A stretch of 64,000 nt of DNA, from NCBI GenBank assembly GCA_905234665.1, contig CAJOIV010000005.1:1-64000 (forward strand). The letters run 5' to 3'. Position numbers and translations under genes: made by a program. Below are positions 38,773 through 46,690 of this stretch, one piece after another. Numbering within the stretch: position 1 is the stretch's first letter; each line of letters opens with the position of its first letter. This DNA comes from an uncultured Bacteroidales bacterium. GTDB lineage: Bacteria; Bacteroidota; Bacteroidia; Bacteroidales; P3. The notes beneath the pieces are model-generated. The model saw only the letters and a list, made by a program, of their open reading frames with translations, was not told the DNA's origin and made no database searches.

Positions 38773-39589
38773 AGCACTCCACACACGCCGTCGACTCTAT
38801 CCGGTCCTCTAACTCGTCGTCCAACTCGGGGAAAAAGTCGATGCCCGTCACCTGTTCGATGTCGTCGACCGTCACCACCCAGCTTTGCAGGAGGCCTTTC
38901 TTGTTCTCGTGAGGCACGAGGAAGCCTATGGCTTCGCCGCGGGAGGGGCAATAGACCACTTTGTAGAAGTATTCGGGCACGCTGACGAGGTGCTTCTTGC
39001 CGATATATTCGAAGGGCGCGGTCGTCTGGATCAGTGTCACACAGTCCCATGTGGTGTCGCACAAGCCGTTCACCCTGTTGCGAATCACCGCGTAGCACTG
39101 TTTCACAGTCGCTTCTGTCAGCACAGGCCCTGTCACCACATAGATGCTGTCGTAGGCTATCGCCCAGTCGCGCACCAGAGATTCAAGTCTGCTCCACAGT
39201 CCGGCGTTGAAGGCATGTGTCTGCGGCGACATGTTGCTCATGTAGAAGCATTCCTGCTGCACGGTCAGGTCCCAGTTCATGTCGGCATTGGGGGCCAGGT
39301 GCCCCTTGTCGTAGCCGCTGCTGCGATAGTCGTCGGGTGTCGCGCTGCCGTTCGTCACGAGTGGGTCGGCCTTGAAACTGTCTTTCCTCTTGAGGTCCCC
39401 CTGGGCATGCTTGCCCGTCAGCAGATAGGCCACCCACGAGGGCTGGTTGTGCTGCGGATTGTACGAAAGGGTGTAGGCGGTGTGGCTTATACGCTGCTCC
39501 CCCTCCATCTCAGAGGGCAGCAGGTTGTTTTGTCCACCCGCACTCACCGCGAGCAACAAAAAGAGGGTGTAGAATGTTATGTGTTTCAT
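38756..39589 (-). CDS. Exported DNA/RNA non-specific endonuclease (NUC1 family)
   Basis: 277 residues from ATG at 39589, with a signal peptide (MKHITFYTLFLLLAVSA, then GGQ). The catalytic motif of the beta-beta-alpha-metal nucleases, usually DRGHLAP, is present as DKGHLAPNAD, and the metal-binding stretch is SNMSPQTHAFN. These enzymes use a His and a Mg-bound Asn to cut DNA and RNA. As a periplasmic or secreted enzyme it may serve nucleotide scavenging. The C-terminal tail is rich in acidic residues and ends with WDWDR, coded within a repeat array. A weak -7 element (TATTTTTG, 39620-39627) precedes it. Confidence 0.9.
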   Translation of the reverse strand: MKHITFYTLFLLLAVSAGGQNNLLPSEMEGEQRISHTAYTLSYNPQHNQPSWVAYLLTGKHAQGDLKRKDSFKADPLVTNGSATPDDYRSSGYDKGHLAPNADMNWDLTVQQECFYMSNMSPQTHAFNAGLWSRLESLVRDWAIAYDSIYVVTGPVLTEATVKQCYAVIRNRVNGLCDTTWDCVTLIQTTAPFEYIGKKHLVSVPEYFYKVVYCPSRGEAIGFLVPHENKKGLLQSWVVTVDDIEQVTGIDFFPELDDELEDRIESTACVECWDWDR

Positions 39590-39640
39590 CGCCTTCGAAA
39601 ATATTTCTCTAAGAAAATGCAAAAATACGAAAAAAATTCG

Positions 39641-39648
39641 TACTTTTG
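39641..39648 (+). promoter_or_regulatory. Bacteroidota -7 element before the MFS gene
   Basis: TACTTTTG followed by CAC, 40 bp ahead of the start codon, in an A/T-rich gap between divergent genes. Confidence 0.6.
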
Positions 39649-39687
39649 CACTTCCAAAAGGAGAAAAAAATCTAATACTTTATAATT

Positions 39688-41067
39688 ATGGCAGAAAAAG
39701 TTTACAAATTAATGAATGACAGTGCTGTTGCACGTTGGTCCGCGCTTATTCTGATAGCGCTAATGATGTTCTTCGCGTACATGTTCGTTGATGTCATGTC
39801 GCCTCTGAAAACCCTTGTTGAGGGTGCCAGGGGTTGGGATAGCGGTGTTTTTGGCACTTATGCCGCTTCCGAATACATACTGAATGTATGCGGCTTTTTG
39901 ATTATCGCCGGCATTATCCTCGACAAGATGGGAATCCGTTTTACCGGCACTCTCTCAGCTTCCCTGATGGTGATTGGCGCTGCGCTGAAGTATATCGGTA
40001 TCAGCGACTGGTTCCAGGGAACTAGTTTTGCCGAGTGGCTCAATTCATGGTGGGTGGCGATGCCCGCCAGTGCCAAGATGGCTTCGCTGGGCTTCATGAT
40101 TTTTGGCTGTGGCTGCGAGATGGCAGGTACAACGGTGTCCAAATCTATAGCCAAATGGTTCAAGGGTAAGGAAATGGCTCTCGCTATGGGTCTTGAGATG
40201 GCCATCGCCCGTTTGGGCGTTTTCGCCGTGATGTGGATTGCTCCCATCATTGCCGCCAAGTTCGCTGCCAACGGTATGCAGTCGATAGTGGCTCCCGTGG
40301 CTTTCTGCGGAGGCCTGCTTTGCATCGGTCTTATCTTCTTCCTCGTTTTCTGCGGAATGGACAAGAAGTTTGACAAGCAACTCGTTGCAGCCGGTATGGC
40401 CACCGAGGAGAAGTCGCCCGAAGACGAGTTCCATCTGCGCGACCTTGGCAAGATCTTCTCCAGCAAGATGTTCTGGATTGTCGCCATGCTCTGTGTCCTT
40501 TACTACAGTGCCATTTTCCCCTTCCAGCGTTACGCTCCCAACTTCCTTGAGGTGACCCTCGGCGTTGATGCCGCCACGGGTGCGAAACTCTTCAGCGTCT
40601 TCCCCATCCTGGCCATGTGTCTGACTCCGGTACTCGGCATTTTCCTGGACCGTGTTGGCAAGGGTGCTTCGATGTTGATGGTGGGTGCAGTCATCATGAT
40701 TGTATGCCATCTCAGCTTCGCTTTCTTGCTCCCCTTGTTCCCCTACAAGTGGTTGGCAGTCTTGCTGATTGTCACTCTCGGCGTCAGTTTCTCGCTGGTT
40801 CCTGCCGCTTTGTGGCCCTCCGTCCCCAAGATTATTGACGAGAAGGTGCTGGGTAGCGCCTACTGCCTCATCTTCTGGGTTCAGAACCTCGGCCTCTGCT
40901 TTGTCCCGCTGCTTATCGGCAAGGTGCTTGCCTCCACAGGCGGTTATGTCGTGCCGATGATTATCTTCTCCTCTTTCGGCGTGCTGGCATTCATCTTCAG
41001 CCTGTTGCTGAAAGCGGAAGACCATAAGAAAGGCTTCGGACTCGAACTTCCCAATATCAAGAAATGA
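39688..41067 (+). CDS. Major facilitator superfamily transporter
   Basis: 459 residues with about 12 membrane helices, the first near residues 18-36. The loop after helix 2 shows LDKMGIR (motif A-like) and the middle loop is charged (KFDKQLVAAGMATEEKSPEDE). The family is MFS, of a branch common in Bacteroidota whose substrate is unknown; nothing in the sequence fixes the substrate. It overlaps the next gene by 4 bp (ATGA), an aldo/keto reductase, so transport and reduction of a related compound is possible. Confidence 0.85.
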   Translation: MAEKVYKLMNDSAVARWSALILIALMMFFAYMFVDVMSPLKTLVEGARGWDSGVFGTYAASEYILNVCGFLIIAGIILDKMGIRFTGTLSASLMVIGAALKYIGISDWFQGTSFAEWLNSWWVAMPASAKMASLGFMIFGCGCEMAGTTVSKSIAKWFKGKEMALAMGLEMAIARLGVFAVMWIAPIIAAKFAANGMQSIVAPVAFCGGLLCIGLIFFLVFCGMDKKFDKQLVAAGMATEEKSPEDEFHLRDLGKIFSSKMFWIVAMLCVLYYSAIFPFQRYAPNFLEVTLGVDAATGAKLFSVFPILAMCLTPVLGIFLDRVGKGASMLMVGAVIMIVCHLSFAFLLPLFPYKWLAVLLIVTLGVSFSLVPAALWPSVPKIIDEKVLGSAYCLIFWVQNLGLCFVPLLIGKVLASTGGYVVPMIIFSSFGVLAFIFSLLLKAEDHKKGFGLELPNIKK

Positions 41068-42116
41068 CAACAAACCGTCAACCCGGACACCTGGTGACCC
41101 TTGGACGCTCCGGACTCGTTGTTCCCAAAAACGGGTTCGGGGCGCTTCCCATCCAGCGCATCTCCAAGGCCGACACCGTCCACCTCCTCCACAAGGCTCT
41201 GGACCACGGCATGTACTATTTCGACACCGCCCGCTTCTATACCGACAGCGAGGAGAAACTCGGCGAGGCGTTCCACGACCGCCGCGACAAGGTCATCATC
41301 AGCACCAAGACCGGCGCCGTGAAGCCCGAGGACTTCTGGAATCAGCTACACACCTCGTTGCGTCTGCTGCGCACCGACTATGTCGACCTCTACCAGTTCC
41401 ATAATCCGTCGTTCTGCCCCAAGCCGGGCGACGGCACGGGCATCTACGAGGCCATGCAGGAGGCTGTGCGCCAAGGCAAGGTACTCCATATAGGCATCAC
41501 CAACCACCGCCTCGCGGTGGCCCGCGAGGCCGTCGAGAGCGGCCTCTACGAGACCCTCCAGTTCCCCTTCTCCTACCTCGCCTCCGACGAGGAGATGGCC
41601 CTCATGCAGTCCACCGTCGACTACGGCATGGGATTCATCGCCATGAAGGGCCTTGCCGGCGGACTCATCAACCACGCCGCCACGGCCTACGCCTATATGG
41701 CCCAGTTCCCGGGCGTCGAACCCATCTGGGGCATCCAGCGCGAGAGCGAGCTCGACGAGTTTATCTCTTTCCAGGACAACCCGCCCGTCCTCGACGACGA
41801 GATGCGTGCCCGCATTGAGAAAGACCGTCAAGAACTCTGCGGCGATTTCTGCCGCGGCTGTGCCTACTGCCAGCCCTGTCCCGCAGGCATCGAGATTGAG
41901 AGCTGCAACCGCATGTACCTCTTCCTCCGCCGCGCACCCTACAGCGTCTACCTCAACGACGAGTTCTACGAGAAAATGCAGAAGGTGAAAGACTGCCTCC
42001 AGTGCGGCCGTTGCCGTGAGAAGTGCCCCTACCACCTCGACACCCCAAACCTCCTGAAGCGCAACTACGACGACTTCATGGAACATTGGGCAAGACGCGA
42101 GAGCTATGGCCAGTAG
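41064..42116 (+). CDS. Aldo/keto reductase with C-terminal 4Fe-4S domain
   Basis: 350 residues. The N-terminal two-thirds is an aldo/keto reductase barrel (LGRSGLVVPKNGFGALPIQ, FDTARFYTDSEEKLGEAF, DYVDLYQFH). The C-terminal part has two Cys clusters (CRGCAYCQPCPAGIEI and CLQCGRCREKCPYHLDTPNLL), one of which fits a 4Fe-4S site. This fused form is common in anaerobic bacteria; its physiological substrate is not known. The first 12 residues (MTTNRQPGHLVT) are unusual and derive in part from a repeat shared with murD2. It overlaps the MFS gene. Confidence 0.92.
   Translation: MTTNRQPGHLVTLGRSGLVVPKNGFGALPIQRISKADTVHLLHKALDHGMYYFDTARFYTDSEEKLGEAFHDRRDKVIISTKTGAVKPEDFWNQLHTSLRLLRTDYVDLYQFHNPSFCPKPGDGTGIYEAMQEAVRQGKVLHIGITNHRLAVAREAVESGLYETLQFPFSYLASDEEMALMQSTVDYGMGFIAMKGLAGGLINHAATAYAYMAQFPGVEPIWGIQRESELDEFISFQDNPPVLDDEMRARIEKDRQELCGDFCRGCAYCQPCPAGIEIESCNRMYLFLRRAPYSVYLNDEFYEKMQKVKDCLQCGRCREKCPYHLDTPNLLKRNYDDFMEHWARRESYGQ
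41077..41099. repeat. Single unit of a 17-bp repeat in the start of the aldo/keto reductase gene
   Basis: GTCAACCCGGACACCTGGT matches, with two changes, the repeat unit at 63418-63455 in murD2 (GTCAGCCCGGACACCGGGT). Both are translated as QPGHxVT. Confidence 0.55.
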
Positions 42117-42164
42117 TGATTGGGTTAGTAGGTTAATAGGTTAGTAGGTTACTTAATTGGTTAA
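42116..42164 (+). repeat. Tandem array (GGTTAGTA) before trmO
   Basis: Units GGTTAGTA, GGTTAATA, GGTTAGTA and GGTTACTT begin just after the TAG stop of the aldo/keto reductase gene and end 17 bp before the trmO start. Confidence 0.85.
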
Positions 42165-42180
42165 CAGAGGGGATTTTTTG

Positions 42181-42903
42181 ATGAGAGATTCTTCGGGACA
42201 GACAGTGCCGATGAAAATCATTGCCCATATCGAGAGCCTCTTCCCCGAGAAATTCGGCATTCCCCGGCAGGCGGGTATTGTCGACACACCGGCACGCATC
42301 GTTTTCGAACCGCAATACCGTGTTGCCGAGGCGGTGCGGGGAATTGAGGGGTTCGACTATCTCTGGCTGGTGTGGCTGTTCAGCGAGGCGCAGAGGGAGG
42401 ACTGGTCGCCCACGGTAAGGCCTCCCCGGTTGGGAGGGAACGAAAGGGTAGGGGTCTTCGCCTCGCGCAGTCCTTTCCGCCCCAACCCTGTAGGGCTCTC
42501 GTCGGTGCGGCTGACGGGGGTGGAGATGACGACGGATTCAGGCCCTGTGCTGCACGTCGCCGGTGCCGATTTGATGGACGGGACGCCGATTCTCGACATC
42601 AAGCCCTACCTGCCCTATACCGACAGCCACCCTGACGCCCGCAGCGGCTTCGCTCCGCAGGCGGCGGAACGGCTTTTGGATGTTGATATTCCCCAATCGA
42701 TAATCGTCAGGATTCCTCTTGGAGAGAGGCAGCCCCTCGTCGACATTCTCGCCCATGACCCCCGCCCGCAGTACCACGATGACCCCGAGAGGGTCTACGG
42801 GATGAAGTTCGGCCGGTATGATGTGCGTTTCCGGGTACGGGACCACCGCGTCGAGGTGGTGGAGGTGTGCCGCATCAATAGTGCGACAGGCTGTCGGGGT
42901 TGA
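42181..42903 (+). CDS. trmO: tRNA (t6A37) N6-methyltransferase TrmO
   Basis: 240 residues from ATG at 42181, which has AGAGGGGA upstream; ATG at 42211 is possible. It has the TsaA/TrmO signatures: PEKFGIPRQAGIV, FDYLWLVWLFSE, and FASRSPFRPNPVGLSSVRL. TrmO methylates N6-threonylcarbamoyl-adenosine at position 37 of certain tRNAs using SAM. The C-terminal part (YDDPERVYG, KFGRYDVRFRV) is the extension found in E. coli YaeB. The 3' end overlaps the convergent gene by 29 bp. Confidence 0.92.
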   Translation: MRDSSGQTVPMKIIAHIESLFPEKFGIPRQAGIVDTPARIVFEPQYRVAEAVRGIEGFDYLWLVWLFSEAQREDWSPTVRPPRLGGNERVGVFASRSPFRPNPVGLSSVRLTGVEMTTDSGPVLHVAGADLMDGTPILDIKPYLPYTDSHPDARSGFAPQAAERLLDVDIPQSIIVRIPLGERQPLVDILAHDPRPQYHDDPERVYGMKFGRYDVRFRVRDHRVEVVEVCRINSATGCRG

Positions 42904-43696
42904 TTCTGGGGATGGTGATTTCGTTGTAGAGAGGCTCCGGCTGGTCGATGACGATTTCCTGTTGCCGTTTCCCCATGAATTCCCTCAGTTCCTGCTCGGT
43001 TATGTTGATGGCAGCCATGTTTTTTAGATTGCAGTAGCGCAGATACTCGGCCTCGTAACGGATCCATTTACGTAGGTTCCGAATCATCAGCAGCTTCTGC
43101 CGCATGCCCGGGTCGCGGGCTATCTTGGACGGATTTGTTTTGCCCGGGTATTGGTCGGGGTGTGCCGCTATCCGGGAGAAGATATCGTCCAACTCACGCT
43201 GGAACCCATTCCACCTCTCCTCGCAGAGGTGCATCAACGAGAAGCACGTGCCGACCATGTCGATAAACTGAAAGTTGCCCATGTTCTTCCAGGTCTCGAT
43301 ATTGTTGGAGAAGATGTTTTCGGCGGTTTTGTCATAGGTGAGAGTCCCTAAGCTTTTGGCTTTTGTAATGATGGGCAACAGATCTTCATGTTCCATCGCG
43401 TCCAATGAGTCCTTGGGGATATTCAGCAGCCAAGCGACAGCGGTGTCGGCATTTGCCGCCTGAACCCATGCGGTGTCGAGTTGTTGGGCAAAACTCTCGA
43501 TGTTGCTCATCACCATCATGGCCGTCAAGCGGCGGTCCTTGGCTCGCTGGCTCTTTTCGATGATTTGCGCCGAGCCGAAGGTGAGCACCAGCGACACTGT
43601 GGTGCCAAGCACGAGCATGCCCAATTGTTTCCAGAATCCCCCACGGTTGCCGTTGGGATTGACTTCTGGCGGAGTTAGGATGTTGGGAGTGTCCAT
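42875..43696 (-). CDS. Single-pass membrane protein of unknown function
   Basis: 273 residues. A short N-terminal cytoplasmic part is followed by one membrane helix (about residues 22-44, FWKQLGMLVLGTTVSLVLTF) and a long, mostly helical remainder with Trp and charged residues, ending with a proline-containing tail. I do not recognise the family; the topology is like some Bacteroidota anchor proteins of no known role. It follows comB on the same strand and overlaps the end of trmO on the other strand. Confidence 0.75.
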   Translation of the reverse strand: MDTPNILTPPEVNPNGNRGGFWKQLGMLVLGTTVSLVLTFGSAQIIEKSQRAKDRRLTAMMVMSNIESFAQQLDTAWVQAANADTAVAWLLNIPKDSLDAMEHEDLLPIITKAKSLGTLTYDKTAENIFSNNIETWKNMGNFQFIDMVGTCFSLMHLCEERWNGFQRELDDIFSRIAAHPDQYPGKTNPSKIARDPGMRQKLLMIRNLRKWIRYEAEYLRYCNLKNMAAINITEQELREFMGKRQQEIVIDQPEPLYNEITIPRINPDSLSHY

Positions 43697-43717
43697 AGAA
43701 TAAGATTTTTTGGGGGG

Positions 43718-43750
43718 ATTAATGGAGGGAATGGAGATTAATGGAGATTT
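43718..43750 (-). repeat. Tandem array (CTCCATTAAT) between comB and the membrane protein gene
   Basis: On the minus strand CTCCATTAAT, CTCCATTCC and CTCCATTAAT follow each other. The TAA stop of comB is in the first unit. Confidence 0.75.
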
Positions 43751-44454
43751 TTCAGGATGCCTTGGGTGAGTCGGGGCAATACGGGGCAGGTGTCCTGGCG
43801 GAAGGCGAAGAGGACGTCGTCGTGGGCTCCGAAGCCTTCGAGACGCTGGATGTGGGTGGCTCGCGGCAGGCAGAAGGCGTAGGGGTCGGACTTGCCGAGA
43901 TGCCAGAGGTCGAGGGCCATGCGGGCGGCGTCCTGCGAGACGGCATAGAGACTGGAGGCGGCGAGCCTGTCGATGAGGGCGCCGGCGAAGAGGGTGTCCT
44001 CGATGCAGAAGTCGCCTTCCCAGCCACTGCAGATGATGACCAATGGGGTAGGGTGGGAGAGGAGCCTTTCGGTCAAGACGGAGATGTTGGCGAAAGCCCC
44101 CACGAGAGTGGTGTCGGCGGCGCCGCCGCGCAGGATGCAGCGGGTACCGTTGGTGGTGCTGTAGGCGAGGAGCTGGCCGTGGAGGTCGTGGCGGAGGTAT
44201 TCCGTGGGCGAGTTGCCATAGTGGGCGTCGCCTATCTTCTTGCCGCCGCGCTCGGCTGCGAGGAGGTAGCCTTTGCCGCGGTAGCCCTCGAGGGCCTCCA
44301 GCGTGTCGAGGGGCACAATCTCTTCCGCCCCGGCCTGGAAGGCGGCGCAGATGGCCGTGGTGGCACGCAGGATGTCGACGGACACCACGGTGGAGCCTTC
44401 GAGTCGGGGCGTGAGGGCCGGAGTCAGGGCAAGGCTAATCGGTGAAGCATTCAT
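43738..44454 (-). CDS. ComB-like 2-phosphosulfolactate phosphatase family protein
   Basis: 238 residues from ATG at 44454; a reading from 44520 would overlap the upstream gene by more. The family signature is clear: VSVDILRATTAICAAFQAGA, YLLAAERGGKKI, TNGTRCILRGGA, and CSGWEGDFCIEDTLFAGALI. ComB hydrolyses 2-phosphosulfolactate in coenzyme M and related pathways, but the family is widespread in organisms without coenzyme M and its role in Bacteroidota is unknown. It overlaps the preceding lipoprotein gene by 20 bp. Confidence 0.85.
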   Translation of the reverse strand: MNASPISLALTPALTPRLEGSTVVSVDILRATTAICAAFQAGAEEIVPLDTLEALEGYRGKGYLLAAERGGKKIGDAHYGNSPTEYLRHDLHGQLLAYSTTNGTRCILRGGAADTTLVGAFANISVLTERLLSHPTPLVIICSGWEGDFCIEDTLFAGALIDRLAASSLYAVSQDAARMALDLWHLGKSDPYAFCLPRATHIQRLEGFGAHDDVLFAFRQDTCPVLPRLTQGILKNLH

Positions 44455-45226
44455 TGCCAAAGGCGTCTTCGGTGTATTCGCGGCGTTCGATGCTGCCGTC
44501 GGGGTTGATGTTGAAACCATAGTAGGAGGGGTTGGCGGAGACGTATTGGTCGCGCTTGTGGTACCAGAGGCGGGAGCTGAAGGGCAGGTTGCGCAGCACG
44601 AAATCGCTCATCTGCTGCATGAGGATGCATCGGTGTGCGAGACTGCTGCTGAGTCCGCTACGGTCGATGAACTCGAGGTCGGAAGGCAGCTCTATGGGTT
44701 CGCCGTGGGTGTCGACGGGCTGAATCTTGTCGCCCCGCACCCAGGTGTGCATCAGGTCTTGTCCTGTCTTGGTGGAACGCAGGGTGTATTCGGCATAGAC
44801 CACCATCTCGTTGATTTCGGGAGTCTGCCACTTGTGTATGGCCACCAGGAGGACGGCATCGATGCCGTAGAGGCTGTCGAGAAGGCGGAGGTCGCCGTTC
44901 ATATAGTCTTTATAGGTGAGGCCGAGGTGGTCGAGGATGACATCGGAGGAGAGGACCGGGAGAGTGTAATATCCCATGTTGACGAGTGGCTCGGAGAGGG
45001 TCTGCCGCATGAAAAGCGCCGCAGTGGAGAGTTCCTGGGCCAGAACCTTGTCCTGGGTGGTTTTGACCACGGGCCGTTTGGCATTGTCCTGCACGGGCCC
45101 GACGAGCACCGTGACGGGCCGCTCATTGTAGAGGTCGGTGTAGGAGGTGACCTTCTGCTCTGTCTTGCATGCTGAGAGGGAGAACAGAAAGAGAACACTA
45201 AAGGCTATGAGGATGGCGCGTTTCAT
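44435..45226 (-). CDS. GNA1162/DUF799-like lipoprotein
   Basis: 263 residues with a lipobox (LFSLSAC, Cys near residue 20). The first part (RPVTVLVGPVQDNAKRP, MGYYTLPVLSSDVIL) and VLLVAIHKWQT resemble GNA1162-type lipoproteins, which in Proteobacteria are encoded with a CsgG-like secretin and a DUF4810 protein. The partner gene 3 bp upstream looks like DUF4810. No CsgG homologue is nearby. The lipoprotein is expected in the outer membrane, facing the periplasm or surface. The last residues overlap the start of comB. Confidence 0.78.
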   Translation of the reverse strand: MKRAILIAFSVLFLFSLSACKTEQKVTSYTDLYNERPVTVLVGPVQDNAKRPVVKTTQDKVLAQELSTAALFMRQTLSEPLVNMGYYTLPVLSSDVILDHLGLTYKDYMNGDLRLLDSLYGIDAVLLVAIHKWQTPEINEMVVYAEYTLRSTKTGQDLMHTWVRGDKIQPVDTHGEPIELPSDLEFIDRSGLSSSLAHRCILMQQMSDFVLRNLPFSSRLWYHKRDQYVSANPSYYGFNINPDGSIERREYTEDAFGNECFTD

Positions 45227-45229
45227 GGG

Positions 45230-46132
45230 TCAGGGTTCGGGTTGTTGGACATCGGTGGAGTCGGGGGCTTCGCGGTAGCCGTTTTTGATGAGCCAGGCTT
45301 CGTATTTGCGGGCGAATTCCTCGCGGCGTTTCTTGCGTGCCTCGCGGCGAGCTTGCCGTTCCTGCTCGCGCCGCTGGGCGTCGAGCTCGGCCTGGCGTTG
45401 GCGTTCCTGCTTTTCGAGAGCCTTCTGAGCCTTCTGCTCGGCACGGGCGATGCTGTCCTGCCGTTGCTGCTCGGCGCGGATGGCATCCTCTTTGGCCTGC
45501 TTTTCGGCACGCTTGGCGGCCTCTTTCTCGCGTTTGGCCTGCTCGCGGGCTTTCTTCTTGGCCTTCTGCTCTTCCTGTCGGGCGCGCTTCTGCTCTTTCT
45601 TGGCCTTTTCTTTCTCTATGGCCTGCTGTTCGCGTTCCTCCCGCTGCTGGGCTTTTATAAAACGCTGGTATTCGGGGTCGGAGGCCTGTTGGCGCTGCAG
45701 GGCCTCCTCCTCGTCGGTGAGTGTCACAGGGATGGTGTCGAGGCTCTTGATGTTTATGCGTGTGGTGTCCCAGAGGGTGTCGGCGGCAAAGGCGGGGGTG
45801 AGAGTGGCTTTCAGCACCTCGATATACCACTGGCTGCCGGGGAAGAATCGCAGTTCGTTGTTGAACATGGTGTTGGCCTGCTGCAGGCATCCCAGACGCG
45901 CCAGGGTAACACCGTATTCGGCATAGAGCCCCGGGTGGATGAGACCCTCGCCGAGGTTGGCGTTGATGGCCTCGGCATAGGATTTGGCCACCTCTACGAG
46001 CCGTGAGTCGGAGGGCTTGGTCTGGTACATCACCAGCGCGGCGGGGGCCTCGGTGAGGGTGCCCTCGCTGACGCAGGACGCAAAGGTAGCTAAAAGGTAA
46101 AAGCTAAAAACTAAAAGGCCAGCGCGTCTCAT
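45230..46132 (-). CDS. DUF4810-like lipoprotein with a long charged coiled tail
   Basis: 300 residues. The signal peptide (MRRAGLLVFSFYLLAT, lipobox near FASC) is one of the five encoded by the TTTTTAG word. Residues about 30-120 match the DUF4810 pattern (YAEYGVTLARLGCLQQANTM, NNELRFFPGSQWYIEVL). Residues about 150-290 are almost only Glu, Lys, Arg, Gln and Ala and will form a long charged helix or coiled coil; this is not part of the usual domain. It lies just upstream of the GNA1162-like gene and behind rnpB, with a GATAGAT array at the start. Confidence 0.75.
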   Translation of the reverse strand: MRRAGLLVFSFYLLATFASCVSEGTLTEAPAALVMYQTKPSDSRLVEVAKSYAEAINANLGEGLIHPGLYAEYGVTLARLGCLQQANTMFNNELRFFPGSQWYIEVLKATLTPAFAADTLWDTTRINIKSLDTIPVTLTDEEEALQRQQASDPEYQRFIKAQQREEREQQAIEKEKAKKEQKRARQEEQKAKKKAREQAKREKEAAKRAEKQAKEDAIRAEQQRQDSIARAEQKAQKALEKQERQRQAELDAQRREQERQARREARKKRREEFARKYEAWLIKNGYREAPDSTDVQQPEP

Positions 46133-46180
46133 AATCTATTGTATCTATCGCATCTATCATGTCTATCCTATCTATTGAAA
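46133..46180 (-). repeat. Tandem array (GATAGATNN) between rnpB and the DUF4810 gene
   Basis: On the minus strand units GATAGGATAGACAT, GATAGATGC, GATAGATAC and AATAGATT follow the end of rnpB and run to the ATG, ending AATAGATTATG. Confidence 0.8.
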
Positions 46181-46188
46181 CAAAAGGG

Positions 46189-46577
46189 AACGGCAACGTC
46201 ATAAGCCGGGTTCTGTCCTGCCTTTGCAGGCAGTCTCTATCATCAATCTACTGCCGCCGTCGCCGGCGGCCTCTATCGACCTACCCCCCGACAACGGGCG
46301 GGCCCGCCCTTAACTGTCGGTATATTTGGTCTTTCAACCCATAAGGTTTACCACCAGCGGGCATCGCTGCCCGCCGTCGTGAGCTCTTACCTCGCGCTTG
46401 CACCCTTACCGGAGGCACGCCCCCGGCGGTCTGTCTTTCTGTGGCACTCGCTGTCTGCAGGGCCCTTGCCTCCCTGCAGCCTTCCTGTTAGGAAGTATGG
46501 CGGCCCGTGTTGCCCGGACTTTCCTCCCGCCACCGTCCGTGAAGACGGCGGCCGGCGATAGAGTCGGTTGCCGTTTC
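46189..46577 (-). ncRNA. rnpB: RNase P RNA
   Basis: It is the catalytic RNA of RNase P, which trims the 5' end of tRNA precursors. Read on the minus strand, the conserved 5' core GAGGAAAGTCCGGGCA and the 3' core ACAGAACCCGGCTTATGA are both present. The two ends pair as the P1 helix (GGCAAC with GTTGCC). The length, about 390 nt, is normal for a type A RNA. A -7 element lies 26 bp upstream. The ends given are from P1 and could shift by a few bases. Confidence 0.95.
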
Positions 46578-46602
46578 CTATATTTCAATGTTCTTTGCGG
46601 GT

Positions 46603-46610
46603 GCAAAAGT
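46603..46610 (-). promoter_or_regulatory. Bacteroidota -7 element of rnpB
   Basis: TACTTTTG on the minus strand, followed by CACCCGC; the distance to the predicted 5' end of rnpB suits a promoter. Confidence 0.65.
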
Positions 46611-46690
46611 ACAAAAAAAAACGGACATAGCAACAAATTATTTTTTTTCATGCCGACACAACATTTCGCCCCTTTTCACGTCTTATAGTC

